A stretch of 43,533 bases of DNA from Ekhidna sp. (lineage in GTDB: Bacteria > Bacteroidota > Bacteroidia > Cytophagales > Cyclobacteriaceae): contig JACONI010000041.1 of NCBI GenBank assembly GCA_014323825.1, positions 1-43,533 of the forward strand, written 5' to 3'. Below, in pieces: positions 1 to 8,889 of the stretch. Every line of letters starts with the position of its first letter. Positions within the stretch are counted from its first letter, which is position 1. Made by a program: the position numbers and the translations under genes. A model generated the notes under the pieces. The model was not told the origin of the DNA. It saw only the letters and a list, made by a program, of their open reading frames with translations, and made no database searches.

Positions 1-669
1 CTCTTATATCATTCATCCACAATGCCCTTTTTTCGGTAAAGCGGCACGTTGGGCATTCAAAAAAGAAATTTTTTGCAATAGGGACGGACCGATCAATAAA
101 AATGCTTGCGGATCGCCCTGTAACGACCGCTGAACGCTCTGCAAAGACCGCTCGGTGCTCAACAATAACCGCTCGGCGCTTAATAATAACCGCTCGATGC
201 TCAACAATAACTGCTCGGCGCTCAACAATAACCGCTCGGCGCTTAACAATGACTGCTCGGCGCTCAACAATAACCGCTCGGTGCTCAACAATAACCGCTC
301 GGCGCTTAATAATAACCGCTCGATGCTCAACAATAACTACTCGGCGCTCAACAATAACCGCTCGGTGCTCAACAATAATCGCTCGGCGCTCAACAATAAC
401 CGCTCGGTGCTCAACAAAGACCGCTGAACGCTCTGCAAGAACCAATGTACCTCTGGGATTTGGCACTAAATGAAAGCCCAAAAAACAGGATGGATAAACC
501 AAAGAGTTTACCGCAGCGGATATTCCGTTTTTGATGAGAAAAGTCAAGTACCCTGTAGCAAAACTCATAAAAGTTATGATTTACATCCCACATCTCAAGT
601 GATTTAGGCTGAAATAATTAAACATGCACCCTTTTATTCGTAAACACGCACAACAAGTTAATCAGCGGG
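1..669. other. Gene-poor stretch with minisatellite
   Basis: I see no convincing gene here. The centre is a 21-bp tandem repeat (separate entry) that keeps several frames open on both strands, so the open frames across it are not evidence of coding. Positions 434-669 hold only short frames without recognisable domains. The stretch lies downstream of the minus-strand envelope operon that ends at 670. No clear terminator hairpin was found. Confidence 0.5.
119..433. repeat. 21-bp minisatellite, about 15 units
   Basis: About fifteen tandem 21-bp units with consensus AACAATAACCGCTCGGCGCT plus T or C. Units at 161-223 and 287-349 share the same variant order (GGCGCTT, then AATAAT...GATGCTC, then AACAATAACT), so there is a 126-bp higher-order repeat. 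The outermost units on both sides carry the variant GACCGCTGAACGCTC, which brackets the array. As 21 is a multiple of three, every frame reads a heptad peptide: on the minus strand LLLSAER, an amphipathic leucine heptad (106-residue frame from an ATG at 333 to a stop at 13); on the plus strand NNNRSAL. Whether any frame is translated cannot be decided from sequence alone. Confidence 0.9.
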
Positions 670-1860
670 TCACTTCATTGCCAGCCAATGCTCCGGATTT
701 AGTTTGGTAGTTCCTTTGTACACTTGGAATTCTAACTCAGTAACTCCATCTTGGTCGGTATAAACTTCCCCAATAATATCGCCGACTTTTACTTTCCGGC
801 CTTTCTTCACGTTTATAGATTTCAAACGTGCATATACCGTCAGATAGCTACCATGACGGATTAAAACAAAGTTATTTTTACCTGGAATTACGCCCGTCAT
901 CGTAACTTCTCCGTCGAAAACAGCCCTCACTTTAGAGTCTCTTTCGGTTTGGATGCCAACGCCATCATTTACAATTTTAATTCGTTTGAGGACGGGATGT
1001 TTCTGAGTACCAAATTTTGAAGCGATAAAACCGGAACTCACGGGCCATGTCAGCGTATTTTTTTTTGATTCAAAGAGTCTTGTCAACTCAGCCGTACTTG
1101 CAATTTCAGCTGTTGACGCATTCGCATCTTTGACCTCTTCAGCTTCAATGGTATTTGCTATCAGCGCATTCAGTCGTTTGTTTGCAGCTTTTCGATATTC
1201 AAGGTCTCTTCTAAGCTCGCGTTCCTTTTTGGATAACTGAGCGACTAGTTGTGATTGTTTCTTTTTTGAATTAGCGAGTTTCCTGCTTTCTCTTACCTGT
1301 TGACTGAGGAGTTTCTGCTGCTCTGCTCTTTTTGTTTCAACCCTGCTCCGTTGTTCATTTAGCTCCTTAGTAACCACTTCAATTTGCTCAGCCTGAAGCC
1401 GTCTTGCGTCTGCATATTGCTCCAGATATTTCAATCTCTGAAGAAGTTGATTAAAATCTTTAGCTGAGAAAAGAAACATCAGTCTGCTATTTCCCCGACT
1501 GGATTTATAGGTAGCGTATATCTGGTCAGCATATTCTTCTTTTAGCTGTCTCAAGTCGTTTTGAAGCGCATTAACCACGGCAGATAAATCACTTATTTCA
1601 CCATCCAATAAACTGATTTCAGAGCCTATCGACCTAATCAATAACTCTCGTGCATTGATCTGTTGATTTAATGCCCGAAGCTGCCCTAATGTAACTTGCT
1701 TTTGATCTGATGTTTCCGATAAAATCCGTTCAGCTTCAGCAATCTTTTTTAAATTTTCTCTTTTCTCACTTTCAAGCTGGGTCTTCGTTTTTTGAGCAGA
1801 GGTTGACAGCGCAAGCAATAAAAAAGAAATGATAAAAATGTGTATGCTAATTCCTTTCAT
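670..1860 (-). CDS. EnvC-like murein hydrolase activator (degenerate M23/LytM)
   Basis: Exported protein of 396 residues: signal peptide at about 1-23 (MKGISIHIF start, SAQ end), a long charged coiled coil at about 25-265, then a C-terminal LytM/M23 fold at about 285-396. The metal ligands expected in an active M23 peptidase are absent: Asn298 and Gly302 stand where HxxxD should be, and Glu375/Glu377 replace the HxH pair. This is the architecture of EnvC, which activates cell-wall amidases instead of cutting peptidoglycan itself. I start at 1860, not at the farther upstream ATG at 1962, because the signal peptide begins there; this leaves a 14-bp overlap with the DUF4292 gene. Last gene of the minus-strand envelope operon. 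Role as an amidase activator in division is inferred from the family. Confidence 0.85.
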   Translation of the reverse strand: MKGISIHIFIISFLLLALSTSAQKTKTQLESEKRENLKKIAEAERILSETSDQKQVTLGQLRALNQQINARELLIRSIGSEISLLDGEISDLSAVVNALQNDLRQLKEEYADQIYATYKSSRGNSRLMFLFSAKDFNQLLQRLKYLEQYADARRLQAEQIEVVTKELNEQRSRVETKRAEQQKLLSQQVRESRKLANSKKKQSQLVAQLSKKERELRRDLEYRKAANKRLNALIANTIEAEEVKDANASTAEIASTAELTRLFESKKNTLTWPVSSGFIASKFGTQKHPVLKRIKIVNDGVGIQTERDSKVRAVFDGEVTMTGVIPGKNNFVLIRHGSYLTVYARLKSINVKKGRKVKVGDIIGEVYTDQDGVTELEFQVYKGTTKLNPEHWLAMK

Positions 1861-2584
1861 ATTTGTCCGAAACCGAGTAAGGAAATTTAAGCGGCTCGGA
1901 TTTAATCTGCATCCTGTTGTAACTGATATTAATTTCCGTGTTTGACTTTTTTTCAACGTCATAGTCGATTATTGCACTGATTTCATTTGGAAAGATCTGA
2001 TCTTCAACCAAAATAAAATCACTGTAATTTACCGAAATCGTATTTTTTGTCACTTCGTCCAGCACTGTCACTCTTTCTAAATTCATTGTCCCGGAGCTGA
2101 TGAAGTTAGTAAATGAATAAGCCCCTTTTGATACTACATAACTATAATAATTTTCATTCTTTTTAATCTTCTGCCTTTTGTATGGCTCAAAAAGAATTCC
2201 AAGCAAGACGGACTGAATCATATTAAAATTGAACTCAAAATCATATTGGTCGGAAAGCTCTTCAAAAGTGTATTCATAATGCCGTTTATTGAGTCTGTCA
2301 AGGACTCTTACATTTTCATCATCTATAAAGACCCTGGCTGCTTCGATGCCAAGACCGGAAATAGATACCCAAATGATGCTATCCTTTTGGAACCGGAAGT
2401 TAGCGGTTGCAGCCACTCGGTTTTCTCCATTATCAAATCTGAATTTGGCTTTGGCAGACATGAACTTAAAGTCCGGGTTTATAACTTCCAGTTTATCTCT
2501 CATTGCAAATACTGCCCCCGTTTTTCTATTACATGCGGACAAGATAACTCCGGGTATAAGGAGCCAAAAAAGCAGTTTATTCAT
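1847..2584 (-). CDS. DUF4292 family lipoprotein
   Basis: Predicted lipoprotein of 245 residues. The ATG at 2584 gives MNKLLFWLLIPGVILSAC, a textbook signal peptide with lipobox LSAC and lipidated Cys18; the longer reading from 2614 adds ten hydrophilic residues and is less likely. The rest is a beta-rich, LolA/LolB-like profile (motifs such as KAKFRFDNGENRVAATANFR and IIWVSISGLGIEAARV), matching the DUF4292 family. It sits between a TPR protein and the EnvC-like gene with short overlaps on both sides, an arrangement I recognise from other Bacteroidota. Molecular function is unknown; envelope maintenance or lipoprotein handling is inference. Confidence 0.8.
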   Translation of the reverse strand: MNKLLFWLLIPGVILSACNRKTGAVFAMRDKLEVINPDFKFMSAKAKFRFDNGENRVAATANFRFQKDSIIWVSISGLGIEAARVFIDDENVRVLDRLNKRHYEYTFEELSDQYDFEFNFNMIQSVLLGILFEPYKRQKIKKNENYYSYVVSKGAYSFTNFISSGTMNLERVTVLDEVTKNTISVNYSDFILVEDQIFPNEISAIIDYDVEKKSNTEINISYNRMQIKSEPLKFPYSVSDKYERN

Positions 2585-4283
2585 ATAACTTTCGCTCTGC
2601 AATTTTTTTGTCAATCAACTCCGAAGTACCTCCCGCTTCTTTTGCTCTTTCCCATTGCTTAAGTGCTTCTTCAGTCTGCCCCAGTTGGAAAAGAACATCA
2701 CCGAAATGTTCAATAATGGTGCCATTTTCATCTAAAGTTGCTGCTTTTTCCAGATATTTTCTTGATTTTTCAAAATCTCCTCTCATGTAAAGCACCCATC
2801 CGTGAGTATCTAGATACGTAGGGTTATCAGGATGTTGATTTATTAATTGAGTCGACATTTCGAGGGCTCTATCAAGGTTTTTCCCCTCCAAAGAAAGGAA
2901 ATAACTATAGTTGTTTAAGACATGATCATTTTTAAAATCGTTCAAAAGTGCATTATCATAGGCCTTGTATGATTTTTCGTTCTCTTCCAATCCGTTATAT
3001 GCGTCTCCCAATTGGCCGTAGAAAACTGTGAGGAGGTTAGGATCCACAGTATACTTTTTACCCGTATCAAGCATTTTAACGGCCTTTTTGAATTCTTTCC
3101 TGATTAAAAACCCTGTTCCTGCAAAATAGTACAACAATGCCTGGTTCGGAAAGTATTCCAGGGCTTCCTGTGAATGGACGATCATACTATCCGTTTGATT
3201 TAACTCCCCTTCAATGTTTAGTATGTCTTGCCAGACGGAAAAGTTTGCAGGTTTCAAACGAACGGCTTTTAAGTAGTAATTTAGAGATTGCTGCTTTTCC
3301 CCATCACCATAAAGCATATCTGCTGCAAATACCTGAGCCTTGTATTCTTCTGCGTATTCCTCAGCAAGCCCCAAGGTTAGTTTTGTAAGTCTTGCTCTCT
3401 CCGGCTGAGAAGTTGATGCCAGAAAATAGCTTGATAAGATTTGAAACTTAGACTCAAAATCAATCGTTGGAGATTCAAAAGCTTCTTTAAGCAGTTCCAT
3501 TGAATTTTCATAGTTACCCCTCCTCCACTCAACCTCACTTTTTAAAAGTGTGACCTTTGAGGATACAGGTTCCAATAATTGATATTCCACTATTTCACCC
3601 GAAGCCTCTTCCAACCTTCTGTTTTGAATCAAGAAGCTAATAAGTTCAATTCGATAGGAGGATTCGTTAGGGTATGCGGCGATTAATTTTTTATACTCCC
3701 TGACAATATTATCAGGCTTGCCCTCTTTCATGTAGATACGCTGCTTTTCCCGAACGATTTCTTCTTTAACTCCGAGTTCATTTTCGATTTTGTCAAAAAC
3801 AGCAAACAGTTCTTCAGTCTTCCCGGTCAATTGATATAATTCTGCCAGTTCATACAAGGCATTTTCTTCTGAAGGATATAATTCCAGCAATTGTTCATAA
3901 GTCTTTGCAGCCTCAACATCAAAACCTACCGACTGATAAATTCGAGCTAATAAAAGACGATAATATTTATTTTCGGGATGCAGTTCTATCGCCTTTAACC
4001 CGTATGGGATCGCTTTTTGGCCTTCTCCACTTTTTGTAAGTACCTGAGCGATTTTAAAATTGATTGCAGCACTCCTTGAATTCATCTCAAGGGCTACGGT
4101 GAAACCATTCAAAGCTTTTGCAAAATTCTCAAGAATCAATTGCTTCTCAGCATCAATAAGCATTGCCTCTAACTTCAATGAATCACCCTGATTTTCAGGG
4201 ATTACGGACTTCTTTTTTTCTCTCTTTTGAGAAAAAGAGCTAATGCTAAGAAAGATAATTACCAGGATTCCAAAAAAGCGCAT
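2577..4283 (-). CDS. Exported TPR-repeat protein
   Basis: Protein of 568 residues with an N-terminal signal peptide (MRFFGILVIIFLSISSFSQ) followed by about a dozen tetratricopeptide helices almost to the C terminus. Recognisable units include ALNGFTVALEMNSRSAAINF, AAKTYEQLLELYPSEENALY and KSRKYLEKAATLDENGTI. No catalytic domain is visible; such periplasmic TPR solenoids usually act as protein-binding scaffolds. I chose the ATG at 4283 over a GTG at 4298 because it starts directly on the signal peptide and avoids overlap with the nucleotidyltransferase stop. Its stop overlaps the DUF4292 start by 8 bp, indicating translational coupling. The partner is not identifiable from sequence. Confidence 0.85.
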   Translation of the reverse strand: MRFFGILVIIFLSISSFSQKREKKKSVIPENQGDSLKLEAMLIDAEKQLILENFAKALNGFTVALEMNSRSAAINFKIAQVLTKSGEGQKAIPYGLKAIELHPENKYYRLLLARIYQSVGFDVEAAKTYEQLLELYPSEENALYELAELYQLTGKTEELFAVFDKIENELGVKEEIVREKQRIYMKEGKPDNIVREYKKLIAAYPNESSYRIELISFLIQNRRLEEASGEIVEYQLLEPVSSKVTLLKSEVEWRRGNYENSMELLKEAFESPTIDFESKFQILSSYFLASTSQPERARLTKLTLGLAEEYAEEYKAQVFAADMLYGDGEKQQSLNYYLKAVRLKPANFSVWQDILNIEGELNQTDSMIVHSQEALEYFPNQALLYYFAGTGFLIRKEFKKAVKMLDTGKKYTVDPNLLTVFYGQLGDAYNGLEENEKSYKAYDNALLNDFKNDHVLNNYSYFLSLEGKNLDRALEMSTQLINQHPDNPTYLDTHGWVLYMRGDFEKSRKYLEKAATLDENGTIIEHFGDVLFQLGQTEEALKQWERAKEAGGTSELIDKKIAERKLYE

Positions 4284-4287
4284 CTGT

Positions 4288-5286
4288 TTACCATTCACTA
4301 TAATCTCCCAAACTTACAGATTTTGGGCGGCCTTTTAACTTAACGTAATTTCCGATCATTGAGTTTAGCAAATCAACGTTATCTAAAGTGGTGTTATTTT
4401 GGATTAAACTCTCCGAAATAGTAGAGTTCAGAACTTTACATGCCTCTCCAATGGAGACATTAGGTCCGATTCTTGACCCTTTGATGACTGCATGAGCTCC
4501 AATAAAAACCGGCTCAATAATTTCCGAATCTTCAATCCGAGCGGAAGAATCTTTAAGTTCCTGTCCATTCAGAAAACCCAAATAGCGACTATTGGATATC
4601 ACCGTAATATTTTTGTTTCCGCAATCAAGCCATTCATCTACATTCCCTGTCGTAAATTTTGTTCCTTTATTTTTCAGGTTCTCAAGTGCCATCGTAAGCT
4701 GAAATTCACCTCCACCCCGAATATCATTTTCAATGAGGTGGTTTAATTCTCCTTTGAGTTCCTCCCCTTTCTTAAAGTAATAAATCCCAATGATCGCCTG
4801 ACTTGAAATAAATTCTTTCGGTTTCTCTATAAAATCAGTAATAACTCCCTGATGGTTGGTTTTCACCACTCCAAAAGTGCTTGGATCTTCTACCCGTTTT
4901 GTCCAGATAATTCCATCATCTTCGGAATTCAGTTTAAAATCTGCACGAAAAAGTGTATCAGAGAAGGCTACGGTTACCTTACCTTCTAATATTTCATTAG
5001 CACATGCGACAGCTTGAGCGGTGCCTTCGGCAATTTCTTGGGGATAAAATTTAGGTTCTGCACCAATAGCCTCAGCAATCTCTATTAACCGGTTCAAGAT
5101 TTCTTTTTCAAAATCTCTAATCACAAAGCCAATTTTTTCAATCTTTTCGGGAGAAACCTTTGCAAGGTCTTCCACAAGCCGTTGGACCATTGGCTTACCT
5201 GCGATTGGGATGAGCGGCTTAGGAACTGTAAGGGTGTGAGGCCGTAAACGTTTCCCTTTACCGGCCATTGGAATAATAAGATTCAT
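4288..5286 (-). CDS. Sugar-phosphate nucleotidyltransferase
   Basis: Protein of 332 residues of the NTP-transferase (RmlA/GlmU-like) family. It opens with the nucleotide-binding signature MAGKGKRLRPHTLTVPKPL (residues 7-25), followed by the AVACANEIL region and an Asp in VAFSDTLF expected to bind metal. The C-terminal third (about 240-330) has the spaced hydrophobic pattern of a left-handed beta-helix, with segments such as VFIGAHAVIKGSRIGPNVSI, as in glucose-1-phosphate thymidylyl- or uridylyltransferases with a hexapeptide tail. It probably makes an NDP-sugar for cell-surface glycans, which fits the adjacent flippase. Exact sugar and nucleotide cannot be assigned. Confidence 0.85.
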   Translation of the reverse strand: MNLIIPMAGKGKRLRPHTLTVPKPLIPIAGKPMVQRLVEDLAKVSPEKIEKIGFVIRDFEKEILNRLIEIAEAIGAEPKFYPQEIAEGTAQAVACANEILEGKVTVAFSDTLFRADFKLNSEDDGIIWTKRVEDPSTFGVVKTNHQGVITDFIEKPKEFISSQAIIGIYYFKKGEELKGELNHLIENDIRGGGEFQLTMALENLKNKGTKFTTGNVDEWLDCGNKNITVISNSRYLGFLNGQELKDSSARIEDSEIIEPVFIGAHAVIKGSRIGPNVSIGEACKVLNSTISESLIQNNTTLDNVDLLNSMIGNYVKLKGRPKSVSLGDYSEW

Positions 5287-5293
5287 ATAAACT

Positions 5294-6757
5294 TCAGAAC
5301 TTAATTTGCATTAAGCTCTTCCTTTCGGTAAGAAAAGCCAAAGTTAGAAATATGAGAATCATAAAGATACTTAAAAGAAAAGAAGCACCAATTGTTTCGT
5401 TCAACAATACACCAATTCCCGCTAATAAAATATAGCCTATAATTTTCAGGACACTGTATGGAACAGGATAGTACTTTCTCCCCCAGGAATAAGAAATAAC
5501 CACCATTAGCAGATAGCTGAAAAACGTTGCGTATGCACTTCCCATATACCCGTAAGTTGGAATTAGTATCCAATTCAAGAAGAAAGTGGATGCAGCTCCA
5601 ATTAAACTAATATATGCTCCATAAAGCGTATGGTCAGTAAGCTTATACCAAAGTGAAAGGTTATAGAAAATACCTAAAAACATTCCGCCTCCTAACAACC
5701 ACGGGACGGAATCTAAAGCGATCAAGTAGCTTTCCTGCCGAAGGAAGATCGGAGCGTAATAAGGCATAAACAAACACAAAACTAACCAAAAAAAAGAAGT
5801 AAACAGCACGAAATAAGTCATCACCTTACTAAAGACACGTGGGGAATTTTTATCTCTTGCTTTGGTAAAAAAGAAGGGTTCAAATGCGTATCTAAATGCC
5901 TGAATAGCTAAAGTCATAAAAACAGATAATTTGTAACATGCTCCAAATATTCCTAGTATTTCCAGATTTGAATACTCCGGGTAGAATCCTTCCGGGAGTC
6001 GGTGTTTTAGCATAGCTCTACTGAGCATTTCATTTGTGACCCCCGCAAATCCAATGATCAAAACAGGCCATGCATAGGTCATCATTCTTGACCACTCAAC
6101 GCTATCAAATTTCAATTTGACCGTTCTCCAAGTAGGAATGAAGAATATCAAGTAAAGGGCATTAGCGATTAGATTGGATACAAAGACATATCCAATCCCA
6201 AGTTCAGGTTCATAAATGGTAGATAAAAAGTGCTCCGGATTCTTTGCCAGAACCCGGGGACAGAAAACAATAAAAAAAAGATTAAGTAGAATGTTGATCC
6301 CAATATTCGAAAGCTTGAAAACTGCAAACTTTACCACTTTATCATCCTCCCGAAGTTTAGCAAATGGAACGGCTACAATCGCATCAATAGCAACTATTAA
6401 GGCCAGCCATCTTATATAATCTCCTCTTTCAGGATAATCCAGAAACATAACAATAGAATCGGAAGCCATCCAAAGAATTCCGGAGAGTACCAGGGAACTA
6501 ACTAATATACTGGTAAAGGCAACATGAAAAATATTATCCCCGTCCTTTGAAAAACGGAAATAAGTTGTCTCTAACCCATAAACATACAATATGTTCAGAA
6601 ACGCTGCGTAAGCATAAAGTTCAGTAAGAACCCCGTACTCACCGGACGCAAATACTGTAGTATAGAGAGGAACCAGCAGATAGTTAAGCAAACGCCCTAA
6701 AATGCTGCTAAGTCCATAAACCGCCGTTTGTCTTACTAATTTTTTAAGAAGATACAA
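5294..6757 (-). CDS. Oligosaccharide flippase / polysaccharide biosynthesis membrane protein
   Basis: Integral membrane protein of 487 residues with about 12-14 hydrophobic helices and the N-terminal pattern of the Wzx/MVF part of the MOP flippase superfamily (TAVYGLSSILGRLLNYLLVP). It would move lipid-linked glycans across the inner membrane. No in-frame ATG exists between the upstream stop and the conserved N terminus; translation appears to start at TTG (6757), three bases after the enoyl-CoA hydratase stop. Located next to a sugar nucleotidyltransferase, so both may serve the same surface-glycan pathway. Lipid II flipping (MurJ-type) cannot be excluded, but the sequence looks more like polysaccharide exporters. 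Confidence 0.85.
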   Translation of the reverse strand: MYLLKKLVRQTAVYGLSSILGRLLNYLLVPLYTTVFASGEYGVLTELYAYAAFLNILYVYGLETTYFRFSKDGDNIFHVAFTSILVSSLVLSGILWMASDSIVMFLDYPERGDYIRWLALIVAIDAIVAVPFAKLREDDKVVKFAVFKLSNIGINILLNLFFIVFCPRVLAKNPEHFLSTIYEPELGIGYVFVSNLIANALYLIFFIPTWRTVKLKFDSVEWSRMMTYAWPVLIIGFAGVTNEMLSRAMLKHRLPEGFYPEYSNLEILGIFGACYKLSVFMTLAIQAFRYAFEPFFFTKARDKNSPRVFSKVMTYFVLFTSFFWLVLCLFMPYYAPIFLRQESYLIALDSVPWLLGGGMFLGIFYNLSLWYKLTDHTLYGAYISLIGAASTFFLNWILIPTYGYMGSAYATFFSYLLMVVISYSWGRKYYPVPYSVLKIIGYILLAGIGVLLNETIGASFLLSIFMILIFLTLAFLTERKSLMQIKF

Positions 6758-6760
6758 AGA

Positions 6761-7549
6761 TTATTTGCCTTTAAAATTAGCCGGTCTTTTTTCTAAAAAA
6801 GCCGAAACTCCCTCTTTGAAATCTTGTGTATTAAAGCATGCTGCAAATCCATCTGCCTCAGTTTGGTAACCATTAATTCCATTCTTAAAGTGGGCATTTA
6901 CAGCATCAATGACTAAACCAATTGCTATGGGTGCTTTCTTCATGATTTTAGATAGTATTTCAACTGCCTTTGTATGTGCAGTTTGTTTATCAGCTTCCAC
7001 ATAATTTACAAGTCCCCAATCCAAGGCCTGACCGGCAGAAATCATATCAGCACTCATCAGGTATTCAAAAGCCTTTCCTTTGCCAATCAACTGGGTTAAT
7101 CTTTGTGTCCCTCCGTATCCCGGTATCAAACCCAGATTTACTTCCGGTTGACCAAACTTTGCTCCTTCAACTGCTATTCGTATATGAGCTGCCATTGCAA
7201 GCTCACAACCTCCACCCAAAGCGAAACCATTGATAATCGCTACTACTGGCGTGTGGCTGTTTTCAATGGATTGAAAAATCTCCTGACCTTCTTCAGCCAA
7301 TCTTCGAGCCCTCATTTCATTGATTGCTGTAAACGCTGAAATATCTGCACCGGCCACAAAAGCCTTTTCACCTGCTCCCGTTAAAATAACCCCTTGAATT
7401 TCCTTTGAATTATCTTGAACATATTGAAAAATTTCTTTTAACTCAAACATTGTCTCTCTATTGAGTGCATTGAGTTTGTTTTCACGATTAATGGTGACGG
7501 TTAGAATTCCTTCTGTTAAGTCTGTTGCCAGATTGATGTAAGATTTCAT
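6761..7549 (-). CDS. Enoyl-CoA hydratase/isomerase (crotonase family)
   Basis: Full-length crotonase-fold protein of 262 residues. The oxyanion-hole segments are intact (AFVAGADISAF at about 64-73 and GFALGGGCELAMA at 108-120), and both catalytic glutamates of true hydratases are present: Glu116 in GGCELA and Glu136 in FGQPEVNLGLIPG. It should therefore hydrate trans-2-enoyl-CoA to 3-hydroxyacyl-CoA, in fatty-acid or amino-acid breakdown or butyryl-CoA metabolism. ATG start at 7549. It reads into the flippase gene with a 3-bp gap, although the functions look unrelated. Exact chain-length preference cannot be told. Confidence 0.88.
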   Translation of the reverse strand: MKSYINLATDLTEGILTVTINRENKLNALNRETMFELKEIFQYVQDNSKEIQGVILTGAGEKAFVAGADISAFTAINEMRARRLAEEGQEIFQSIENSHTPVVAIINGFALGGGCELAMAAHIRIAVEGAKFGQPEVNLGLIPGYGGTQRLTQLIGKGKAFEYLMSADMISAGQALDWGLVNYVEADKQTAHTKAVEILSKIMKKAPIAIGLVIDAVNAHFKNGINGYQTEADGFAACFNTQDFKEGVSAFLEKRPANFKGK

Positions 7550-7594
7550 ACGATAGAATTGGTTTTTGAACCCGCAAGAAAGTGCAAAAGTTGA

Positions 7595-8545
7595 TTAATT
7601 GAAAACAATTGACTCCTTTAGACCGGTAATCATTTTTTCAACAAGTTCTTTCAAATCGTATTGGTGGTGCCAACCCCAATCTTGCCTTGCAGCACTATCA
7701 TCCACACTGTCAGGCCAGCTGTCAGCGATTTTCTGCCTAAAATCAGGTGCATACTCTATTTCAAAATCGGGATAATGTTTTCTGATCTCGGAAGTAATTA
7801 CAGCCGGTGTAAAACTTGTCGCTGCCAGGTTGTAAGAACTTCTGATCCTGACATTTTCCGCCGGAGTTTCCATCAGACCGATGGTGGCTTTCACGGCATC
7901 ATCCATGTGCATCATCGGAAGCATAGCATCCCGGGATAAGAAACATTCATATTTCTCCTCAGCAATTGCTTTATGAAATATATCTACCGCATAATCTGTG
8001 GTGCCGCCACCCGCCATAGCTTTATGTCCAATTAAACCCGGGTATCTCAAACTTCTTACATCTACACCATACTTCTCAAAGTAATATTCACACCACCTTT
8101 CTCCCGCCTGCTTACTGATTCCGTAAATCGTATTCGGGTTCATCACTGTATTTTGTGGTGTATTAACCTTGGGAGTATCAGGGCCAAATACTGCGATTGA
8201 ACTCGGCCAATAAATTTTTTCAAGTTGATCTTTTCCGGCTTCTAATACCGTAAGTAAGCTTTCCATATTCAGTTTCCAGGCAAACCGCGGATCCTGCTCA
8301 CTCTTAGCAGAAAGAACTGCCGCCAGATGATAGACCTCTTTGATCCCGTAATTATCTATCAATTCATTAAACCTTGATGGGTGCATGATATCTAGCTGCT
8401 CATAAGGACCGTCCCCAATAAACTTAACAGGCTCACTCCTTAAGTCGGTAGCCAGGACATTATCATCGCCTTTTAATGTCCTTAACTTAAGCGTTAACTC
8501 AGTGCCAAGCTGCCCACAAGCTCCGATAATCAAAATTTTACTCAT
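7595..8545 (-). CDS. L-threonine 3-dehydrogenase, SDR (epimerase-like) type
   Basis: Extended short-chain dehydrogenase of 316 residues. The NAD site GACGQLG is at 8-14 and the catalytic Tyr141-xxx-Lys145 lies in NTIYGISKQAGE; Ser115 or Ser116 in WPSSIAVFG completes the triad. Proteins of this type are often labelled UDP-glucose 4-epimerases, but the SDR-type threonine dehydrogenases of Bacteroidota look like this, and divergent kbl supports the call: TDH oxidises L-threonine to 2-amino-3-oxobutyrate, which KBL cleaves. Start chosen at 8545 (MSKILIIGA), because nine extra residues upstream precede the Rossmann strand. Faces the 84-residue gene across 88 bp. Confidence 0.82.
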   Translation of the reverse strand: MSKILIIGACGQLGTELTLKLRTLKGDDNVLATDLRSEPVKFIGDGPYEQLDIMHPSRFNELIDNYGIKEVYHLAAVLSAKSEQDPRFAWKLNMESLLTVLEAGKDQLEKIYWPSSIAVFGPDTPKVNTPQNTVMNPNTIYGISKQAGERWCEYYFEKYGVDVRSLRYPGLIGHKAMAGGGTTDYAVDIFHKAIAEEKYECFLSRDAMLPMMHMDDAVKATIGLMETPAENVRIRSSYNLAATSFTPAVITSEIRKHYPDFEIEYAPDFRQKIADSWPDSVDDSAARQDWGWHHQYDLKELVEKMITGLKESIVFN

Positions 8546-8619
8546 CGGGTGAATGTTAGTTTGGAAAGGCAAATTTACAGCGTCTAAATTTCTTGCCCTT
8601 CTTAATTTAAAGCTTCCGT

Positions 8620-8627
8620 TAAATTTG
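8620..8627 (+). promoter_or_regulatory. Possible -7 element before the small ORF and kbl
   Basis: TAAATTTG matches the Bacteroidota TAnnTTTG -7 element. A TTG lies at 8593-8595, but the 24-bp spacer is too long for a good -33 match, and the element ends only 6 bp before the ATG at 8634, which would make a nearly leaderless transcript. Weak candidate. Confidence 0.3.
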
Positions 8628-8633
8628 TCATTT

Positions 8634-8888
8634 ATGGATTTTCATGATTATTTAAGGAGTAAGAAAATTGATCCTGAAATTTTCAAAAAGTTAGCTGAAG
8701 AACAGTACTGTGAATGGGAAATCATCTTTAACCGGATACACCCCGAAAGTTTCACGCAACAAAAACTCTTTTTGATCAATCAGGTTCGAAGAAAATATCA
8801 TCTAAAAGAAATTTCACAAGAAAAGAAGGCAACTGCCCCAAAAACAATCGGATCCGAAATAAAAATATTAAACCCAAAGACTAACTAA
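8634..8888 (+). CDS. Small conserved-looking hypothetical protein upstream of kbl
   Basis: Soluble protein of 84 residues. The ATG at 8634 ([19 protein letters not shown]) is preferred to the upstream ATG at 8553, which would add 27 residues across the promoter region. The N-terminal part is helical and charged ([20 protein letters not shown], then a Lys/Arg-rich stretch), with no domain I can name. It ends one base before the kbl start codon, so the two are almost certainly co-transcribed and probably coupled. The position suggests a link to threonine catabolism, but the function is unknown. Confidence 0.65.
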   Translation: MDFHDYLRSKKIDPEIFKKLAEEQYCEWEIIFNRIHPESFTQQKLFLINQVRRKYHLKEISQEKKATAPKTIGSEIKILNPKTN

Positions 8889-8889
8889 G

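Noticed and set aside
155..427. CRISPR-like array or plus-strand Asn-rich protein
   Set aside because: Units are contiguous 21-mers without spacers, so not CRISPR. The frame is open only because the unit is a multiple of three without stops; other frames are open too.
2246..2662. 138-codon plus-strand frame
   Set aside because: Antisense to the DUF4292 and TPR genes, no domain.
7661..7939. 92-codon plus-strand frame
   Set aside because: Antisense to the threonine dehydrogenase gene; no recognisable features.
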